Shown piece by piece: positions 6,536 to 8,129 of a stretch of DNA of 8,129 nt. Each line of letters opens with the position of its first letter. The stretch's first letter is position 1. The stretch is from an uncultured Oscillospiraceae bacterium (GTDB lineage Bacteria; Bacillota; Clostridia; Oscillospirales; Ruminococcaceae): NCBI GenBank assembly GCA_958403605.1, contig CATXYA010000056.1, positions 1-8,129 on the forward strand. The letters run 5' to 3'. The notes beneath the pieces are model-generated. The model saw only the letters and a list, made by a program, of their open reading frames with translations. It was not told where the DNA came from and made no database searches. The translations under genes were made by a program, and so were the position numbers.

Positions 6536-6746
6536 CGCCCCCTCATCCGTCTGGCGCTTTGCGCCAGCCACCTTCTCCCACCGGGGGAAGGCAACCGCGG
6601 GCGGCAAGCCGCCCTGCTACTACTTGCTAAATTGCTTTACGCTTGCGTACAGCTACGTTGTTTTTTCGCGAATGAAAAGGAAAACAATTGCCTTCCCCCG
6701 GTGGGAGAAGGTGGCTGATGCGCAGCATCAGACGGATGAGGGGGCG
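6536..6746. repeat. Inverted pair of 59-bp palindromic repeat units (BIME- or MITE-like)
   Basis: The unit at 6536-6594 (+ sense) recurs as its reverse complement at 6688-6746. They match at 53 of 59 positions around a 93-nt centre. Each unit starts CGCCCCCTCATCCGT, then a 7-bp hairpin, then CCTTCTCCC-ACC-GGGGGAAGG, a second hairpin with one T-G wobble. All six differences lie in the first hairpin: its stem is CTGGCGC/GCGCCAG in the left copy and CTGATGC/GCATCAG in the right (read in the same sense), and loops are TTT and TGC. The centre holds another hairpin, GGGCGG-CAAG-CCGCCC (6599-6614), but no gene. I see no target-site duplication. It ends 54 bp past the epimerase stop codon and could protect that transcript's 3' end. 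It resembles paired REP elements or a MITE; which of these it is cannot be settled here. Confidence 0.75.
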
Positions 6747-6800
6747 CGCACGAGCCTGCCCAACAAAAGCCCTCAGCAGAAGGAGCCAACCGCGGGGCGC

Positions 6801-7664
6801 TCACACCTCCCGCAGGTAGGTCTCCAGCAGCGGGAAGATCCAATCGCGCAGCGGGGAAAATGCAAAGCCCGCCGCCTGCGCTTTGGCGGTGTCCAGCGAA
6901 AAATCCGTGGCCCCGTTGTAGGGCGCGGGGTCGCCGTCCGGTGCGAAAATGGCTTCCTTCCCTGTCTGCCGCTCCACGGCCTGCAGCAGTTCCCGCAGCG
7001 TCACTGTCCCCGCCGCCGCGGCGTTCACCGGGCCCTGTAACGGATTTTGCAGCAGGAACGCCAAAAAGCGCCCGGCCTCCCCGGAATCGATGAAGCTTAT
7101 CTGCGCGTCCAGGCCATCGGCGGCCATGGGCACGCCCTTGGCCGTATGTTCCACATAGAACCGCAGCCGCCGGGTATAATCGTCCGGCCCCACCACAAGG
7201 GGAAAGCGCACCATGGCGCAGTTGTTCCCTTGGGCGCTTTGCGCCAGCACCGCCTCCGCCTGCCGTTTCCCCTCGTTATAGGAAAAATCTGCCCGCTCGC
7301 CCCAGGTGATGGCCGCGCGCTCCGGCAAAAATTCGGATTCCGTCAGTTCCAAATGCCAATCTTTATAGAGCGACACCGAGGACACCAGCACGTAGCGGGT
7401 ACACCGCACCGTGTCCAGGGCGCGGCGCACGTCATTGGAGCAATAGGCAATGTCGTCGCACACGGCGTCATATTCCTGCCCGGCAAAGGCCCGCGCCATG
7501 GCCGCACCGTCCGTGCGGTCCACGGTAACGCGCCGGACCGTGTCTCCAAAGGGATCGGGCGTGCGGCCCCGGGTGGCAATGGTGACGTCATGCCCCTGCG
7601 CTGTCAGGGCACGCACCAGATGGACGCCGAAAAAGCGAGTGCCGCCCAAAACAAGGATTTTCAT
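6801..7664 (-). CDS. NAD-dependent epimerase/dehydratase-like extended SDR protein
   Basis: This 287-aa cytoplasmic protein has an N-terminal Rossmann fold, MKILVLGGTRFFG, with the dinucleotide-binding glycines G7, G8 and G13. The active-site pattern of extended short-chain dehydrogenases follows: VLVSSVSLY (serines 95-98) and Y129-N-E-G-K133 (YxxxK). MVRFPLVVGPDDY (151-163) is the usual substrate-side strand and loop, and the C-terminal third is the variable substrate domain. The length is normal for this family (about 290 aa). Substrate specificity cannot be read from the sequence; nucleotide sugars are the commonest substrates. The start is ATG at 7664, with AGGGGA (about 7671-7676) upstream and the Rossmann strand beginning immediately. 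A longer frame running to 8123 overlaps the divergent small gene and is rejected. It is a single gene on its own transcript and no clear terminator follows the stop. Confidence 0.9.
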   Translation of the reverse strand: MKILVLGGTRFFGVHLVRALTAQGHDVTIATRGRTPDPFGDTVRRVTVDRTDGAAMARAFAGQEYDAVCDDIAYCSNDVRRALDTVRCTRYVLVSSVSLYKDWHLELTESEFLPERAAITWGERADFSYNEGKRQAEAVLAQSAQGNNCAMVRFPLVVGPDDYTRRLRFYVEHTAKGVPMAADGLDAQISFIDSGEAGRFLAFLLQNPLQGPVNAAAAGTVTLRELLQAVERQTGKEAIFAPDGDPAPYNGATDFSLDTAKAQAAGFAFSPLRDWIFPLLETYLREV

Positions 7665-7682
7665 AAAAAAGGTCCCCTTTCT

Positions 7683-7711
7683 TTCACATGTTTTTCTGTT
7701 TTTCATAGACT
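7683..7711 (+). promoter_or_regulatory. Possible promoter of the small protein gene
   Basis: TTCACA (7683-7688, 5 of 6 for -35), a 17-nt T-rich spacer and TAGACT (7706-7711, 4 of 6 for -10) point rightward. The leader would be about 43 nt and includes a small hairpin, AGCCG-GTTTG-CGGCT (7720-7734). No convincing promoter is visible for the leftward epimerase gene in the same 96-bp gap. Confidence 0.4.
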
Positions 7712-7760
7712 GATAACAAAGCCGGTTTGCGGCTGGTAAGCGAAAGGGAGGAATTTGAAC

Positions 7761-8066
7761 ATGTCTATGCCGACGATCAGCACTTCGCCCAATCCCATTT
7801 CCATGAGCCAGGCCATCACGGACCTGATCGAGTCCATCGCGCTGGAGGAGACGGCCCTGAGCCATATCCTCAACGCCGAGGGAGAAAAGATCCAGAAAGC
7901 CCTGTGCAGCGATATCACGATGGATCAGGTGCTCACGGTCAACGAGACGGTCATGAACATGGTGGAGACCATCAACGATTTGGAGCATACGCTGCGGGAC
8001 AAATTGGAGTTCATCTCCAACAACCTGTACTACCCTTCCCGGGACAGCGTGACGAACGGCAGCTAA
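7761..8066 (+). CDS. Small helical protein of unknown function (SIALEE...LSHILNAEGEKIQ type)
   Basis: This 101-aa protein begins with a short Pro/Ser/Thr-rich stretch (2-13). Two helical segments follow. The first spans about 15-48 and contains SIALEETALSHILNAEGEKIQ in two parts (25-34 and 35-45). The second spans about 55-87 and looks amphipathic with coiled-coil potential (VNETVMNMVETINDLEHTL). The tail is YYPSRDSVTNGS. It has no signal peptide, membrane segment or catalytic motif, and a single cysteine at 49. I recall similar short proteins in spore-forming Firmicutes, some near collagen-like or spore-surface genes; that recollection is unverified. The start is ATG at 7761: AGGGAGG (7745-7751) is 9 nt upstream, and a nearby TTG at 7755 is too close. 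It is monocistronic with its own terminator. Confidence 0.82.
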   Translation: MSMPTISTSPNPISMSQAITDLIESIALEETALSHILNAEGEKIQKALCSDITMDQVLTVNETVMNMVETINDLEHTLRDKLEFISNNLYYPSRDSVTNGS

Positions 8067-8086
8067 GCCCCGCGGCAAATAAATAT

Positions 8087-8110
8087 CCCCCGGCAAAGCC
8101 GGGGGTTTTT
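8087..8110 (+). terminator. Terminator of the small protein gene
   Basis: CCCCCGGC (8087-8094) pairs perfectly with GCCGGGGG (8098-8105) around an AAA loop, followed by T5 (8106-8110). It starts 20 nt after the TAA at 8064-8066. Confidence 0.92.
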
Positions 8111-8129
8111 CATATGCGGGCAAAGCCCT

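Noticed and set aside
6536..6746. CRISPR-like or tandem repeat array
   Set aside because: There are only two copies and they are inverted, not direct. There is no regular spacing of further units.
6476..7040. Small + strand open frames across the repeat pair and epimerase 3' end
   Set aside because: They run through palindromic repeats and antisense of the epimerase, with no ribosome binding site or recognisable domain.
7665..8123. N-terminal extension of the epimerase frame to 8123
   Set aside because: The Rossmann strand starts exactly at the ATG at 7664, which has a ribosome binding site. The extension covers the divergent small gene and its terminator.

Overview
The window looks like a chromosomal segment from a strictly anaerobic, high-G+C member of the Firmicutes/Clostridia. 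An Oscillospiraceae-like gut anaerobe is my inference. It rests on the G+C-rich coding sequence with AGGAGG-type ribosome binding sites, the anaerobic sulfite reductase, a PAS-linked [FeFe]-hydrogenase with a SpoIIE-type phosphatase, and a small Clostridia-type protein. I see no tRNA, rRNA, CRISPR array or transposase gene.

Layout. Bases 1-96 hold two hairpin terminators. One closes a + strand unit that lies outside the window. The other sits immediately after the minus-strand sulfite reductase operon. Bases 97-3024 (minus strand) are asrA-asrB-asrC in that transcription order, tightly packed with 1 bp and 8 bp-scale spacing. Together they encode the NAD(P)H-linked anaerobic sulfite reductase that makes sulfide. 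Bases 3025-3280 are a divergent control region with a recognisable promoter in each direction and a palindrome between them. Bases 3281-6378 (+ strand) are a compact three-gene unit: an 82-aa thioredoxin-like [2Fe-2S] ferredoxin, a 556-aa H-cluster protein of the PAS-containing (putatively sensory, 'group C'/HydS-like) [FeFe]-hydrogenase type, and a 391-aa SpoIIE/PP2C-type phosphatase with an extra C-terminal domain. A strong terminator follows.

Bases 6379-6800 contain no gene. They hold the terminator, a small GC-rich palindrome, and an inverted pair of 59-bp repeat units (6536-6594 and 6688-6746). The two units differ only inside a nested hairpin, and the differences in its stem are compensatory. 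Bases 6801-7664 (minus) encode an extended-SDR, NAD-dependent epimerase/dehydratase-like protein. Diverging from it, 7761-8066 (+) encodes a 101-aa small helical protein of unknown function, closed by a textbook terminator at 8087-8110.

How the genes may work together. AsrABC disposes of electrons onto sulfite. The neighbouring unit has the architecture expected of a hydrogen or redox sensor: H-cluster, PAS domain, helical C-terminus, then a phosphatase that could act on a phosphorylated regulator. No kinase, anti-sigma factor or transcription factor is encoded in the window, so the output target is unknown. Co-regulation of the divergent operons is a hypothesis from their shared intergenic region. 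The protein families here are known. The least explained parts are the sensor/phosphatase signalling route, the phosphatase C-terminal domain, and the repeat pair with its internal covariation.
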